DNA of 64,000 nt from Ophiosphaerella korrae (GCA_028456385.1 JALNQF010000043.1:1-64000); one strand, 5' to 3'. Shown: positions 31,963 to 44,023, numbered from the stretch's first letter. Program-made: numbers and translations. Notes: generated by a model from the letters alone, not told the origin.

Positions 31963-33510
31963 TTTCCTACATTCCTACAAAGTGTAAGCTGCGATAGATA
32001 GAATGAGACTGATGAGTAATCGATTGAGGAAAGGGCAGTCTCACACAGCGCATCGCTTGCATGAAGGTATTGTTCGATTGCATCCTTGCTTTCTCACTCT
32101 ACAATATGCACATATGCTCAGAGCTTTCTGTGTGACTGGGATGAGATCTAGATTGAGACTCATGTTTTCCTGCAATAAATGAATGCTTGACCTGGTGACC
32201 AAGGATGCAGCACCCGTTGCATATTCCTAGGGGAGGCCGATGCATATTTTAGTTGGCTAGATCTTAAGTAGAAGTAATTAGTTCCTTTAATTACGAAAGA
32301 TGGCATTTTGAAATCTGATTCGTGTGAGATGCCGAGAACAGATTTGGATCGAGCAGAACGATGTAACTAGCTATTTGCGCTAGAGCATATTAGGCCTGAA
32401 TTATGTTCCTGGAACACCCCAAAAGCAACGCTTGTCCAAGCTAGAGCATGTATGAGTGTCTCATTTAAGAGCTGTGTATTTACAGAAAACTGAAGTAACG
32501 TCTATCCAACCGAGCCGGAAAACCAACCCACTCGTGCCGGAAAAATAAAGAGTGCTTTCACCTTGACCAGCTATAACTCTGCGCAAACGTCAGGCTCTAC
32601 TAGAATTATAGTATAAAGTTCATCACTGCGTGGCAGAAATCCCTGTGTGGTGGAAACCCTAAACTACCCATCATCACAACAGTAGAGACTCCTTTGCTCA
32701 TCTTATAATCGCACAATCCACCGCACAGAGCTATACTAGCTCTAGCTCAGACAGTCTCTAATTAGTTTAGAGCTATTTAAAGTCAGCTCATCTTGTTATG
32801 AATGATAGAGTGACCCTAAAAAGGCAGAAGCCGAGCTAGATAGCTTATTATACAAGTTGGATGCTAGTTAGACATGTGGCTAAGCGAAATATTAGGGCAT
32901 GTAGGCTAATCCCATCCTCGCAGCTTTGCGATCAACTTTAGCTGCCGTCAGCCTCCCGTTAACCGACCTACTCTTATAGATTGATTCGCCGTCTTACAAC
33001 CCTATGGCCGGAGCGCGCTGGTCATCCCCCCAGCATCTGGTGGCGGTCGTAGGTGGCAAATCATTTTAAATATCATTGTTTCTACTGAGCTTGTCGCTCG
33101 TGTAATTTAAGCAGCACCGGTTCCACGAATGGCTGGAGATTTTGACGGAGTGGGGTTGTGGCTGAGATGCGCAGCCACCCTAGCTTCAGCCAACAGCATC
33201 TTAGCTGTTCTCAACCTGACTACCAGCAAGGCAAACTCATCACTTGGTTTCTATCAAACTCCTTGGCCAGACTTGTTTATGCATCTTGAAGTGGTGCGGG
33301 CGGGTTGGATTCACGGGTTCTCTAGATGACCAGTTCGGTCCCTCACTTTGTTCTATGCCTGTTAAGCTGTGCGATAGGCAACAGCTCACATAAGTTCAGG
33401 TCACCAATTCTGTCTTTATTTCTCTGCTCAAATTGCGAAGAGGAATGCCCACCGTAAATTCTACTACACTGGGTCAATCTCCAAGCTTCTGAATTTGTAA
33501 TTACCGCCCC
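31963..33510. other. Repeat-derived, gene-free region
   Basis: Stop-dense DNA with TAG/CTA-rich words like the transposon nest. It contains the terminal-like segment 32489-32590. No transposase motif could be read in 32600-33100. Confidence 0.5.
32489..32590. repeat. Transposon-terminus-like segment shared with 4763-4862
   Basis: Both segments start after TA and run GAA-TAA-GTC, then CCACT(C)GTGCCG-AAAA, A-AGT-CTTT-AC-TTGA, GATAAC/TATAACTCTGCGC and ACGTC at the same spacing. I estimate roughly three quarters identity over about 90 bases, with many C/T and G/A differences. They are probably ends of related, RIP-mutated elements. Confidence 0.5.
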
Positions 33511-35872
33511 ATGTCTAATACTCTGATAAATGCTTCGCGGCTGAAGCCCGAAATTCGCCTGGCTCAAGCTGTTTCACAGTTCGAAGCGGACCTCTCGAAC
33601 GAGCAGAAATCCATCTTCCGTACTCTCAAGTCCCAATCGCTTTCATCAGCCCCCAGTCCCAACGATGTCATGCGACTTATAGCCGAGATCGACTGTCGAA
33701 TATATAAAAAAGCTGGTGGCCGATTTTTTAGACCTCGTTTCATAAACTTCTTACAGGGTGTCTAGCAATTCGCTGCGCTTGCGGATGTTGTAGTTAGGGG
33801 GTCGCAGAACATAATCGCGTGCGGCACCTGGTCGTTGGTGCGTGTCGTTACTCGTCAGTGCCTTAGCCTCTAGTGATTACCTCTACTAACACATTCCTAG
33901 TCTATCGTAAGCTTCTCAACCAACATAGAAAAGTTATCTACCCTGTTCATGGACATTGGTCGCTTAGCCCTACGCTATTAAACAATGGCTCTACTCTACC
34001 CTTAGTCTAAGAGTTTACAATTACAGCTCTTAGAATACTTTATCGTGGTAGTTGGTCTTTGCCACTACCTAATAGGCTTTATACGGAAACCGGCCTTCTG
34101 GAAATTCACGTCTACTCTAAGTGATCTGGACTTGAAGACTTTCTAAACGGACCTCGATTATTGGGCGATTGCGATTAAGGAGGAGGTAGATGTAATTAAA
34201 GCCTAGGAGAACTACTGGTTTAGGGCTTTATACAGTAAGCTTTCTAAGTCCACGTCTTATCAGCAAAAGCTAGCCACGAATCTACGAGTGCTCGATTTCT
34301 GCTCTAAGTACGACTATCAGACGACATAGAAACAGACCTAGAAAGTTAGAAATGCAGCCCTATTTACATAGCTTGCTGAGTACTAGTAGTGGAAAGCCTG
34401 TTTGAGCTCTTATACACTTTTGTGTACGGGTAAGCTAGGGCTGGGTAAGGCTGTTCTGTTGGCTAACATTGTGGATGACCTTAATATCTACGCCAAAAAA
34501 GACAAGATCGTAGTAGCGTACTTTTTTTGTAGGCATGATGTCCTTGAGAGTTTAAAACCGCGGACAATTCTTGGTTCCCTAGCACGACAGTTGCTACACA
34601 CTATATCGGACCTTACTATGGTGGCGGAAGTGTGCGAAGAAACCTGCTCAATCGAAGGTACCGAGGAAGTACTTGGACTACTCTTTTGTGGCTTCCCATC
34701 TAGTTACAAAGCATACTTCGTTCTTGATGGGCTGGATGAATGCGATAGTTTAGAGAGAGAAGCATTGACCTAAGAACTTTAAAAGATCCTAAAGACGCTT
34801 AAAAGGATTACAAGGGATGTTCCTCTAGGTAGCTCTCCAGATCCAGTCCTTGTGTGATATGAAAACAGATGAGGCCATCTGGGATGCTCTAGTAGACCTT
34901 CCAAAAGACCTGTCAGAGACTTTTTCCTGAATTCTGCACAAATCAGGACAATCAAGACAACTAGGAAAGTCCTATCAGGCACGAATACTGCAACTCGTCT
35001 TGGCGGCTTCCCGGCCCTTGACAGCAGATGAATTGCGGGAAGCTCTTAGCGTCATACCTGGAGATACAAATTGGGCTCCCTCGAGGCTGCTGAACGATGT
35101 GTATTTGGCATTAGCTTGCTGTGGATGCCCCGTCACTGTCGACGAAGAAGAGTCTACTGTCCGATTCGCGCATCACAGTGTCAAGCAATACCTTTTCAGC
35201 GGGTTCAGTAACACAGACAATACAGCCTTCACAGCCGAAAAGGCACAAAGGGCAATGGCAGATATCGTTGTCACTTACCTAGGTTACGGCGTTTTCGGGA
35301 CCGAGCTATCGAGGACAAAAGTTCCTCGAATCATGATACAATCAGCGCCATCTAATGTCATTCGTGCCACCATGGGTTCTCCAAGCACCATTCCGAGCCT
35401 TGCCATGAAACTCCTAAAGCCTAGAAGACAGCCCGATTTTGACATTAGCAAGACCCTCGCACAAGCGCGTATAGCTTTCCAGCCCGGATTGGTAGAGGAA
35501 TTTTGCTTCTACTCCTACGCTAAGGCATACTGGTTGAACCACATAATCTATGTGTCGGGGCAGGACATGGCCATATTCAATCTATCGGTAAAGTTGATCA
35601 AGAGTCGGATAATGGAAGCGAACATGGTAGTCAAAGATTACTGGATGCATTGGAGCTGGGTCGCTGAGAACGGAAATGAGAGGATTGTGGAGCTGCTGCT
35701 CGAGGCAAGCGAAGCCGACGTTAACTTGAAAGATAATTACGGACAGACGCCGCTATCGTGGGCGGAGCTACTACAACAGTATAGTCACCTTGGCAACGGA
35801 CATTCTCATCCGAGCTCTTCCCGGCCCATAATACTGATACCGGTCAATATCCCCTATGTTAGCAATTCATGA
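33511..35872 (+). pseudogene. RIP-inactivated NLR-like (STAND/NACHT) protein gene
   Basis: From ATG 33511 the N-terminal domain reads LKPEIRLAQAVSQFEADLS and NDVMRLIAEIDCRI, then continues in shifting frames with VVVRGSQNIIACGTWSLVR and EKLSTLFMDIGR to about 33965. A linker region with many TAGs (33970-34390) leads to the NACHT core: CTGKLGLGKAVLLANI (P-loop, 34429-34476) and YFVLDGLDECD (Walker B, about 34716-34750). After a probable deletion near 34775-34810 come SLCDMKTDEAIW, LPKDLSETFS-stop-ILHKSG and, in frame from 35000, a winged-helix-like part (SRPLTADELREALSV, VRFAHHSVKQYL) and one ankyrin-like unit (GNERIVELLLEA, GQTPLSWAEL). The P-loop Ser/Thr is replaced (GKA where GKS/T is expected). 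Fungal NLRs act in nonself recognition and cell death. This copy is dead. Confidence 0.75.
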
Positions 35873-37184
35873 ATATCAAATGCAGTACGCACCGTTGAGA
35901 CTGCTAGTTATATTAAAGTGAATGAAAGAATATACCTACCATTAACGAAGGCTGCCTTGAAGTAAACGACGGAGAAGATAGCGCCCTAAATGATTTTAGA
36001 AGAGCAAATAGGGCGATTACTAGAATTCAAGGCTATTTTGTCTTGCGAGTCTAGAAGCTAGTGCAAATATGAGCCCGCTTGAGCTATACAAGAATTGCTT
36101 ACGAGTATCTAACACTTAGATAAAGTGATTTGCTACCTAAGATCGCCACCAGATACAAGGAGGATGGCCGGCCCACTCCGGTCATAGGTTTGTGCGGTAA
36201 TTAACGATTTTTGTAGCTGTTTTTGGACAGTTGAGTTGGCTGACCGGAGGCATAGCTGACTTGAAGTTGCGTGAGGACCGCAGTACTGCGGGGCTGAGGG
36301 AGGCCCTCCCGCCAAGAATCCTGTATAGCTACGGCTATCACGAATAAATTAGGCGCAGGGTCGTTTTGCACTAGCCGAAATCCGCAGTTGGTTTGATCGG
36401 AGGTACTGCACGGGGTGGTGGTCCCGCACGAATTCGCGCGCGACAACAGGCACAGGGCTATGATAACTTCTCAGCATTATAGTGAGGTTCTAAATCTCAA
36501 TAAGGCTGTCCATGAGTGTTATATAGAGTGGTAAGAGCTTGATGGTGGTGCTGCAGCGAAGGATTATTGTTTCGCTGTAAAAGAAGGCTCCAAGCGAATT
36601 AGGTAAAAAAGGGACGATGCAAATGTAATTTATAAGTTTTAAGGGTTTTAAATACTCAACAATAGTTATAGCACACGATTTATGCATAATTATAATGGAT
36701 CTTGACGTGTGTGCAGAGTTATGGTTGCTTGCGGTCAAAGTACCTCTCATATTTTCCGGCACGCATCGACACACGTTACTTCAAGAGTCTTATTGGACTA
36801 GATTTAGGAAAGCTTAGCCAGTGTACACAAACAATTGGGTATAGCATAGACATAACCGAGCAACTTTCTGACAGACATGGCATGCCTTGATGGTAAAGAC
36901 AGCTGCTGCATCAAGACTTTAAAATTTCTAGACAACGTTTGAGATGGCAAAAAATGTCAGTCAGTAAGAAGCCTCCGATTTGGAAATCAACTTATTATGA
37001 TCCTATACAATGCCGCATCATACCTTTTCGGCAAGCCCGGCGAGTTATATTCCATCCAAAGAGCAGGTTTCATGTACCATCACAAAGATAAATAGGTCCA
37101 CGAATAAATATCAAGTTTTGACCACCAAAACAAACTCGCAATGCTGCAAACTACCTAATCTCAAGACGTCAGTCCCATCCCATT
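35873..37184. other. Degraded sequence after the NLR relic
   Basis: 35873-36160 keeps the stop-rich composition of the relic and may be decayed repeat-domain sequence. 36160-37184 shows no recognisable gene. Confidence 0.45.
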
Positions 37185-37577
37185 TCACAAACTCCCACTT
37201 GTCATCCCCGCCAACCCCCACCCCGCAACAACCAAGCCCGCCAGCCCCCTCTCAACCGCCTTCATCTTCACCCCTTCCCTAACACACACCCAAACATCCA
37301 CCACGCCCAGCATCCCCACAAACGCCATGACCGTATCAACAGCCGCGTACTCGCCCCTCGCATAAAACACCAACATCATCATCCCAATCGCATGAATGCG
37401 CGACGAATACAGCAAGAAAGGCGACTGCGCAAACGGCGACGTAGCAATGCGATCCGGCAGTCCGTAGAAGCGCATGCCGAATGGTGTATTGAAGTATGTG
37501 GGTATGCATGCACAGGATATGGATGTGCCGATGAACAGCGGGGGCAGGTGGCGTAGGGGCAGGCCCAGGAACGACAT
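37185..37577 (-). CDS. DUF4267-like small membrane protein
   Basis: The frame encodes 130 residues with about four hydrophobic segments (5-25, 55-72, 80-98, 108-127). The centre LPDRIATSPFAQSPFLLYSSRIHAIG, then MMMLVFYARGEYAAV and GVVDVWVC, fit the fungal DUF4267 family of four-helix membrane proteins as I remember it. Function is unknown. The gene is GC-rich relative to its flanks and has no stops or introns, so it appears maintained. Confidence 0.6.
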   Translation of the reverse strand: MSFLGLPLRHLPPLFIGTSISCACIPTYFNTPFGMRFYGLPDRIATSPFAQSPFLLYSSRIHAIGMMMLVFYARGEYAAVDTVMAFVGMLGVVDVWVCVREGVKMKAVERGLAGLVVAGWGLAGMTSGSL

Positions 37578-38603
37578 TGCGAACGGTGAAGGTGGAAATT
37601 GGGGGTGTGGACAGAGGGAATAGGGTTTGTTTGGAGATCGGTGAGTTTGATGATGATCAACTTTGACGTGTAGGTGTGGTTGCCTTGCGCTTGGCGCGCT
37701 AGTTGGGGCGCGGTTTGGATTTCATCGGTGTGGGTGTTGAGATGTTGGTTGTGGCCCCTGAAATGAGAACGGGGGCGTGGAGGTGTTGGTAGTTACTGAT
37801 CGGTGTTATATCAATTTGCCAGGCAATAATTCGTGGCGTCTAGGCTGTACTACCCTGAGGTCCTTGGATGGAATGGGAAGATCCATCCGATTGTGACGGT
37901 GTAAAAGTGTAAGAATTTAAACTGGGCGTTAACTTGCAATACGTCAATCAAGGTGCTGGTACAGGTTTGCACCAGAGCGGAGAGAAAAATAGGCAATGGC
38001 CTTTAAGAAATGGTTACAAAGCGATGCTAAGCTCTAATATACTACTAGAGACGACTAAAGACATGGTACTAAACTCATGTGACGAATCCAAAAAAAAAGT
38101 CAAATCAAAAATATGTCTACCCCGTTAGTTCCATGCACGTCTATCAGCCGCAGTCCTAGTCTCAGCCGCCTGTATCTCTCCCTCTATATTAGGCCACTTA
38201 AGGTCCTAATATATAACATTAAGAGTATCTAAGGCCTTGTTCTTCTAAAGAAAGTATAGGAAATTATATTCTAGTACTTTACTAACCTCTAACTTAAACA
38301 GATTAACTTAAATTAGTATTTAACTACCTTTATACTTGGGTGTATATTGGCTAAAGCGGTTTTGACGTGGAACACAAAATCACGCAACTATAACGGTATC
38401 CAAGAGTCTTGGTCAAACATGCTGCTACTAATAAAATGTCTAGTCAAGCGAGGAGCAACGAGTAATTTGAAGAACGCGATGAGCGTTAGCATTTTGGTCT
38501 AAGGTATAAAAGTGATCGCCACAGTAGCTGGCGCATGTACAAAGGAAGGATGGGGGTGGAAGGTCAAAGCCCAGACAGTTCAACTTGTAGAGAACATGGT
38601 TCA
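37578..38603. other. Intergenic, with AT-rich relic at about 38130-38345
   Basis: The stretch 38130-38345 is very rich in CTA/TTA/TAG words, as in the RIP-affected repeats, but no coding remnant is readable. The rest has no gene. Confidence 0.45.
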
Positions 38604-41372
38604 TCAAGATGGGGTTGGCATAACTTGAATACCTAACCCATGACCCATAATACCATCGACTCTTTCCTTCATTCCAAATTCTCCCTTCCCTACGCCATTC
38701 TTTCGGGCCTGAATGACAGCATGGAGACATCGTCCCACAGCTTCGAGATCTCCGAGCAATGTTATATGCCCACGGTCGCTCGACACCACACCCCCACTGA
38801 CGACCGAATAGCCCTCGGGGACCATGGCTGCCCTTGCTAACACAACCCCGTCGCCACTCGCGAATGCAAGCTCATCATAGACATCTGCGCGAGGAATGGC
38901 TTCGCGAGACTCTACTTTGGCGCCATAGACTGTAGGAGTACTTTTTCCATATATGAGGGCAATGGGTGGGTAAGAGTTTGACTTCGTGTGGGTGGGCAAG
39001 TGATCGAGCTCTTGCTTGAACTGCTTGACCTCGGCGAGCGTGCGCGTTAGATATTCAACGGCCTTGTCGTATGGAATTGTGACAGCGGTGGCGGGGTTTG
39101 GGTCTGAGGCGGATTGTGCAGGTGATTGCTGACCCTGAGACATATGTGGGCCCATTCCCGCGCCTTCAGCGCTATCTTCAACGACTTTGTCTGCTGCGTT
39201 ACGAGCTACCTCTGTCACGCCCTTCGCAGTATCGCTTACCGACAGATTTGTTTGCGAGCCTCTTGATATACTAAACTTACGACTCGGAAAGGTGGGAAGA
39301 GCTTGCGACATGGCGCTTAACAGTCCGCTTACACTAAGACTGCTGTCTTTTGGTGGATCTAGTCGTGGCAAAGCTGGTCCGAGACAAGGTGACAGGCGAC
39401 ATTCGATCCATGTCTTAGGGTCGAAAAAGTCAATAGGATACTCCTCTTTAGTGTGCTTGTTGATAAAACACTTGCCATCAAGGGGTAGAAGTGCATAGGA
39501 TGTCCGGATACTGAAATTGACCTGAGCGGTCAACACTCGCGAGGAAAAGAGAACGTCATCTCCATTGCGAAAGGGTCCTAGAATATTGATACATCGTTGG
39601 GGTACGCCGGCATACACGACACCAGATACGAGATCAGGTCGTTTGTTTATGACATGGCGCGTGATCAACCCACCAAGCGAGTGGGCGACAACAATCGCGC
39701 CTCGCTCCTCGCGAGGAACGTTCAGCTGATTACAAGGAAGCGACTCTAAGAACGCAATCATGCGGCGGCTGAGGTAGTGCGGCGAAAGACGCCAGTCATA
39801 GCCATAATCATGTATCCTCAGCCTCCCAGTTTTGGCATTCTCGCATGCTCGCAGGCGCTTGAAAAGTCGCTTCGAAATATCGACAGGCCCAATGTGTCGA
39901 AGCATACCACTTGGAATAATAGTTTCCTCCATGCGTTCATCGGCACCTGCGTCAAACGGCACCTCCAAGTCCACTTTGCGCAGGTTGAGGCCCACTTTGA
40001 TAGGAACCCAAAGCTGTCTGTTTGGGGGCTCAGCAGAGCGTAAGATGGATCCTCGATAGCCTCCTAGAATGACCAAGTCTCCCTCTAATTCCTGCAAAGC
40101 TTGTGCGAAAAAAGGATGTGACTCGCCTTCTCCAGCAATTGCATTGTTGGGCCGCTTCACCTTTGGTTTCGTGGATGCGCTTTGTGGAGCTGGCGACGAG
40201 TTTCGAGCAAGGAAAGTGACTTTCGGAGAGGGATCCTCCTCTAGCGCTCGTGATCTTGCCGGTATGCTACTATTGCGATTTCGGAACAGGTCTTCCCTGT
40301 AGTTGAAATTGAAGTTTGGTAATGTAGGGCTTGGAAATTTGAAATTGGCATCTTGCCAACTGTCCCTAATGGCTTTTAGTCGATTGTTAACCTGCTCCTG
40401 CACGCTTTCAAAACGAGAATCATCGCCCAGGGAGGATGCGAAAGACTTGGTTCGATAGACAAGCAACGACCCTTCAGAATTCGACCGGCGTAGTCTAGGC
40501 GCTGGCCGTTCACGGGATAGTCGGGGGAGCGGGGCCGCGATGGTAGGGTTAATGTCGGTGGCAAAGTCGCGCTGAAGTATAGGTGTAGTATTAGGTTGTG
40601 TTGTGGACTGTTGGAACCTGTCATGTGGGCTAGGAAGACTTGAACCATTTATGTATGCACCACGCCTTCGTCGATCGGCGGTTCCTGAAGCTGTCTGGTC
40701 GCTGAGAGATAAAGCTGAGAAGCTGGGCAGGGAAAAGTGTAGATCTCGGTATGTTTTGGGGATGGAGGGTAAGTTGAAGGGCATGTATTTGCGCATAGTT
40801 TCCCCCATGGAGCCGCCGGACGAGGCACGTCGTCGCGAGCTAGGCTGGAGATTGTTTCGAAGTAGGGTGCGGTGATCGCCCACCTTGTCTGAGAAGATTT
40901 TTGGGCCTGCTCGCCAGGGTGAAGGGAGTCGTACTCGAGGATCTGGTTCCTTCCCATTGCGGCCCGTTTGCGCCTGCTGTTGTGAGATTGTCTTGGAATT
41001 GGCATCGACATGCTGGCCCTCGCTATCGTATGCCGCATGCTGCGTATGCGATGCCGCAGCCGTGTCTGCGGCCGGCTCGATGCGTGCTTCAAAGCCATCA
41101 AACAGGCCGCCGCCGTCAATTTCGTCCAGTGCCGCCGCCTTTTCTGCAGCCGGCGTTTTGGGCGAGGTCAGGCGCGTCTGTTGCTCTCCAATGCTGATGC
41201 CAATTGCCGACTGCACGGTTTCCAGCTGCAGCGACCTCTCCTCGGGCAGTTCGTCCTCGGAGGGTGTGAGGTCATCATCGTCGACTATGGCGGCGAACTG
41301 GATGTCGGCGAGCGCATCGTTGCGGCGTGCAGGTGCCTGCGCCCTGGATATAGGGCTGTCTGCGGCTGCCAT
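38604..41372 (-). CDS. Large LCAT/lipase-like alpha/beta hydrolase
   Basis: One exon encodes 922 residues. The first 410 are Ser/Pro/Arg-rich and probably disordered. The catalytic region begins with GDLVILGGYRGSILRSAEPP (432-451) and LWVPIKVGLNLRK. DYGYDWRLS (522-530) and VVAHSLGGLITRHVI (561-575) are hallmarks of lecithin:cholesterol acyltransferase-like enzymes, with Ser565 the nucleophile in an H-S-L-G elbow. Likely partners are Asp841 in SGDGVV and His869 in DRGH. The family hydrolyses or transfers acyl groups on phospholipids. No signal peptide or membrane segment is obvious, so a cytosolic or peripheral role is inferred. A Ser-rich insert (about 675-775) lies between elbow and Asp. Long frames on the opposite strand are shadows of this GC-rich exon. 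The gene looks intact. Confidence 0.8.
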   Translation of the reverse strand: MAAADSPISRAQAPARRNDALADIQFAAIVDDDDLTPSEDELPEERSLQLETVQSAIGISIGEQQTRLTSPKTPAAEKAAALDEIDGGGLFDGFEARIEPAADTAAASHTQHAAYDSEGQHVDANSKTISQQQAQTGRNGKEPDPRVRLPSPWRAGPKIFSDKVGDHRTLLRNNLQPSSRRRASSGGSMGETMRKYMPFNLPSIPKTYRDLHFSLPSFSALSLSDQTASGTADRRRRGAYINGSSLPSPHDRFQQSTTQPNTTPILQRDFATDINPTIAAPLPRLSRERPAPRLRRSNSEGSLLVYRTKSFASSLGDDSRFESVQEQVNNRLKAIRDSWQDANFKFPSPTLPNFNFNYREDLFRNRNSSIPARSRALEEDPSPKVTFLARNSSPAPQSASTKPKVKRPNNAIAGEGESHPFFAQALQELEGDLVILGGYRGSILRSAEPPNRQLWVPIKVGLNLRKVDLEVPFDAGADERMEETIIPSGMLRHIGPVDISKRLFKRLRACENAKTGRLRIHDYGYDWRLSPHYLSRRMIAFLESLPCNQLNVPREERGAIVVAHSLGGLITRHVINKRPDLVSGVVYAGVPQRCINILGPFRNGDDVLFSSRVLTAQVNFSIRTSYALLPLDGKCFINKHTKEEYPIDFFDPKTWIECRLSPCLGPALPRLDPPKDSSLSVSGLLSAMSQALPTFPSRKFSISRGSQTNLSVSDTAKGVTEVARNAADKVVEDSAEGAGMGPHMSQGQQSPAQSASDPNPATAVTIPYDKAVEYLTRTLAEVKQFKQELDHLPTHTKSNSYPPIALIYGKSTPTVYGAKVESREAIPRADVYDELAFASGDGVVLARAAMVPEGYSVVSGGVVSSDRGHITLLGDLEAVGRCLHAVIQARKNGVGKGEFGMKERVDGIMGHGLGIQVMPTPS

Positions 41373-42299
41373 AGCTAATTGGGGTGATTAGTGTTTTTTC
41401 GTGCTTCATGAGTACACCATGTCATCAAGACGGGCTGGCCGATGCCCGCTGTGGCAGTGTCATTGCATCCGCGCGCCGCCGGCTGCTCCAACAGCCACAG
41501 GCCATGAGATCATATACCTCATCTCAAGTAAGGCGAGGCTAGTCACAGTCAGACCAGCAGCACAAACGGTTGCAGTAGTGAATGCAATGTCGCCAGGCTG
41601 GAGAGGTCGTCTGCAGTGGTCGCCCTGGCTCGTGTTGCCTGTGACCACTTCGAGGTGCGCTCGTCGCCAAGCCTCAACTCCACACCCGCGTCCGACTTCA
41701 TCACTCCGCCTCTCCTGTACCTGAGCATGGTGACCATCTTCGAGACCGCCTTCGCCCAGCGCCACTTTTGAACGCCCATAAACCATCGACTCTTGCCCCA
41801 CATCTATCATGCACAGCAACTTTTTCTGCGGGGCAACGGATGATATCAGCCGACATCCACCAGACCGCCTGACACACGTAAGGTCCTGCTTCTACTCAAC
41901 CAATCGAGGAAGTAAGCTCGTGATGCGGGAAAACTCGGATACTCAATACACGCAACAAAGGCGCACAAAAGGCAAGGTCTCGCATTCACCGACTCATCTT
42001 TCCGGCAACCGATGGCAGCCGAGCAAGTGGTAGTAAAGTGTCCCTCCGTAGCCCAGCGTAGTGCTGCGGATTCCGGTTGTTGGCCCACATGCAAGTCGCC
42101 TCAGAAGGTATAGTAAGATGAACCGACATGTAGAACTAAGTAATATCTCAATCAACTGCATTGTAATCGACCGACTGACAGCTGTTTGTTGAATAATCGC
42201 CAAGACCAGAATTGGCCTATATACTCAGACCCAAACACTATCTATCCAACTCTTTCCAACACCTACCTTACCTCTCGCAAACCCTTAACCACCAAAACC
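41373..42299. other. Divergent promoter region
   Basis: It lies between two genes reading outward. A TATA-like CTATATACTC lies near 42218, and a CA-rich leader precedes the ATG at 42300. No further gene is supported. Confidence 0.5.
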
Positions 42300-43088
42300 A
42301 TGTCAAGATTCATCGTCCTTCCAACGCCACTCCCTCCGAGCTCAATCGCTTTAGGCCAACTCATCACCGACCCTATCCACGCTGAGGCTGTTTCCTTTAG
42401 GCCTTCCACAAAACCAAGCGGCCAGCAATCAGACAAACAATCTAAGTATCAAAAAACTGTTACTCAAGATGAACACGGTCGCTTTATGCCCACTCCATCA
42501 GAACCAAGTTACTCCACATCGAGGACTCAACTCACGCTGAACGCCGAGGAGGCATCACATATCTCCCTCACTCAACCGAAAGCCACTTTCGATGCTCTCC
42601 GCCATGACCCAGCCGCACGAGCCTTCATTCGCAAGTCAGTCCTCCGACACCGACCACTTTATTACGTCACTGGCATCCAAACACTCAAGGCTCCCATGCT
42701 CCAACATGCGGGCGTTGAGGGGAACGTAGCCGAGGCTCCGGCATCTGAGCTCCGCTTGCCCATGCACGTGAGACGGGTCGATTCGGTCTCGAATATCGAC
42801 AACGATAACTTGAACGGGAATCTGGAGGACAGCATCTTTGCCGTCGAGCTCCTCAAGGTTAGATGCCGAGTTGGCGCCGCTAGCGAACCGCATTCCCTTC
42901 AGGACATCGGCTATGATTGGACTTACCACTCACTTGATGATGATGACCTTCAGCTCTCGATTGGCTTGGGCCATGCTCTGGATGCTGCAGAACTGAAAAA
43001 ACTTGCCGGCATTGTTGCCGGTGAGGACTATACGGATGATAGTTGGGATTCGCGGTCAGACGATGATGATGGCATGGGTGGATTCTGA
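42300..43088 (+). CDS. Conserved-looking uncharacterised fungal protein
   Basis: The open frame starts upstream, but ATG 42300 (AAAACCATGTC) follows a typical CA-rich leader and gives 262 residues. It begins MSRFIVLPTPLPPSSIALGQ, has DPAARAFIRKSVLRHRPLYYVTGIQTLK near the middle, VELLKVRCRVGAASEPHS, then DIGYDWTYHSL and DDLQLSIGLG. The tail is Asp-rich. I recall similar hypothetical proteins in ascomycetes starting SRFIV with the same IALGQL, YYVTGIQ and KVRCRVGAP blocks, but I know no function and see no named domain. The absence of a signal peptide and membrane segments suggests a cytosolic protein. It is uninterrupted. Confidence 0.6.
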   Translation: MSRFIVLPTPLPPSSIALGQLITDPIHAEAVSFRPSTKPSGQQSDKQSKYQKTVTQDEHGRFMPTPSEPSYSTSRTQLTLNAEEASHISLTQPKATFDALRHDPAARAFIRKSVLRHRPLYYVTGIQTLKAPMLQHAGVEGNVAEAPASELRLPMHVRRVDSVSNIDNDNLNGNLEDSIFAVELLKVRCRVGAASEPHSLQDIGYDWTYHSLDDDDLQLSIGLGHALDAAELKKLAGIVAGEDYTDDSWDSRSDDDDGMGGF

Positions 43089-44023
43089 GCTGTGCCTCGG
43101 TCTTCGTCAATTTAACACTTTCACGACTTATATCCTTCGACAAATAAATATTTTCTTAATGTCAAATCCCTGCCATGATACTTTTGATAAATTCACAGTA
43201 TTCTTTACGGCATGCATGAATCATATGGTGTGGCCTCTGATACTGCTTTGTTTTTTTTTTTGGCTTTACCAGTGAAGGCATGTTTGATCCTTTTGCCAGC
43301 CCATGGTACTTGCCAAGAGAACTTCGACAATAAACTAGACTATTGAGCACGATAAGACACAAGCGGCCCCCACAATCTTGCTAGTTGACTTGCATACCAC
43401 AAGGCTGGAGCGTGGTCTTACCTCAACAACTTTGTAGCACTCAAACAGCCTTATTGGAACCTTGATATGTAACCTGTTGTGTGATTCTTGCTGTCCGCAA
43501 TAGTTCTCTATGGTCAAGGTAACACTCAAGGACTGTGCGTAAGGATGTGTGAGGAAACAAAGCGTTCTTTGGTCAGGTTTGAGAATGTAGGGCCCCGCTA
43601 TCGCTTGTGTGGGTGCCTTGTTGTACACATCCTTCTCTCCGGGTACCGTGTAATGCAAGATCGTATCATGTTCAAAGCTCCATGTTTATGAGCTAGAGCA
43701 TCTTATGATTTGTATTGGTACACATAGATTCGCATGTTCACAAGCAACTGGACACGCTGTTGTACTCCGTAACTCATTCACGTTGGGTGTAGGATTATGC
43801 CCAAAGCAAAGGCCTCACAGAAATAGAAATTAGGGACCGATATTACAGCAAATTATAGTCACATCGAGAGGTGGCTACACTGAGAAATGGCCGATCTGCA
43901 TTATGACTGCGCTGGAATATGACTGTGCAGTGCGTATCTGGAAAATCTCGCCGTAATATAAAGTAAACGTCCCGCGCATTTGTTGCCCAGCCGAATAATA
44001 CCAATCGTCAATCTCCATACATT
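43089..44023. other. No recognisable gene
   Basis: It contains a T-run at 43250-43261 in the 3' flank and short frames without motifs. Confidence 0.45.

Noticed and set aside
38640..41391. Several plus-strand frames of 75-168 codons
   Set aside because: They mirror the GC-rich LCAT-like exon and have no motifs or plausible starts.
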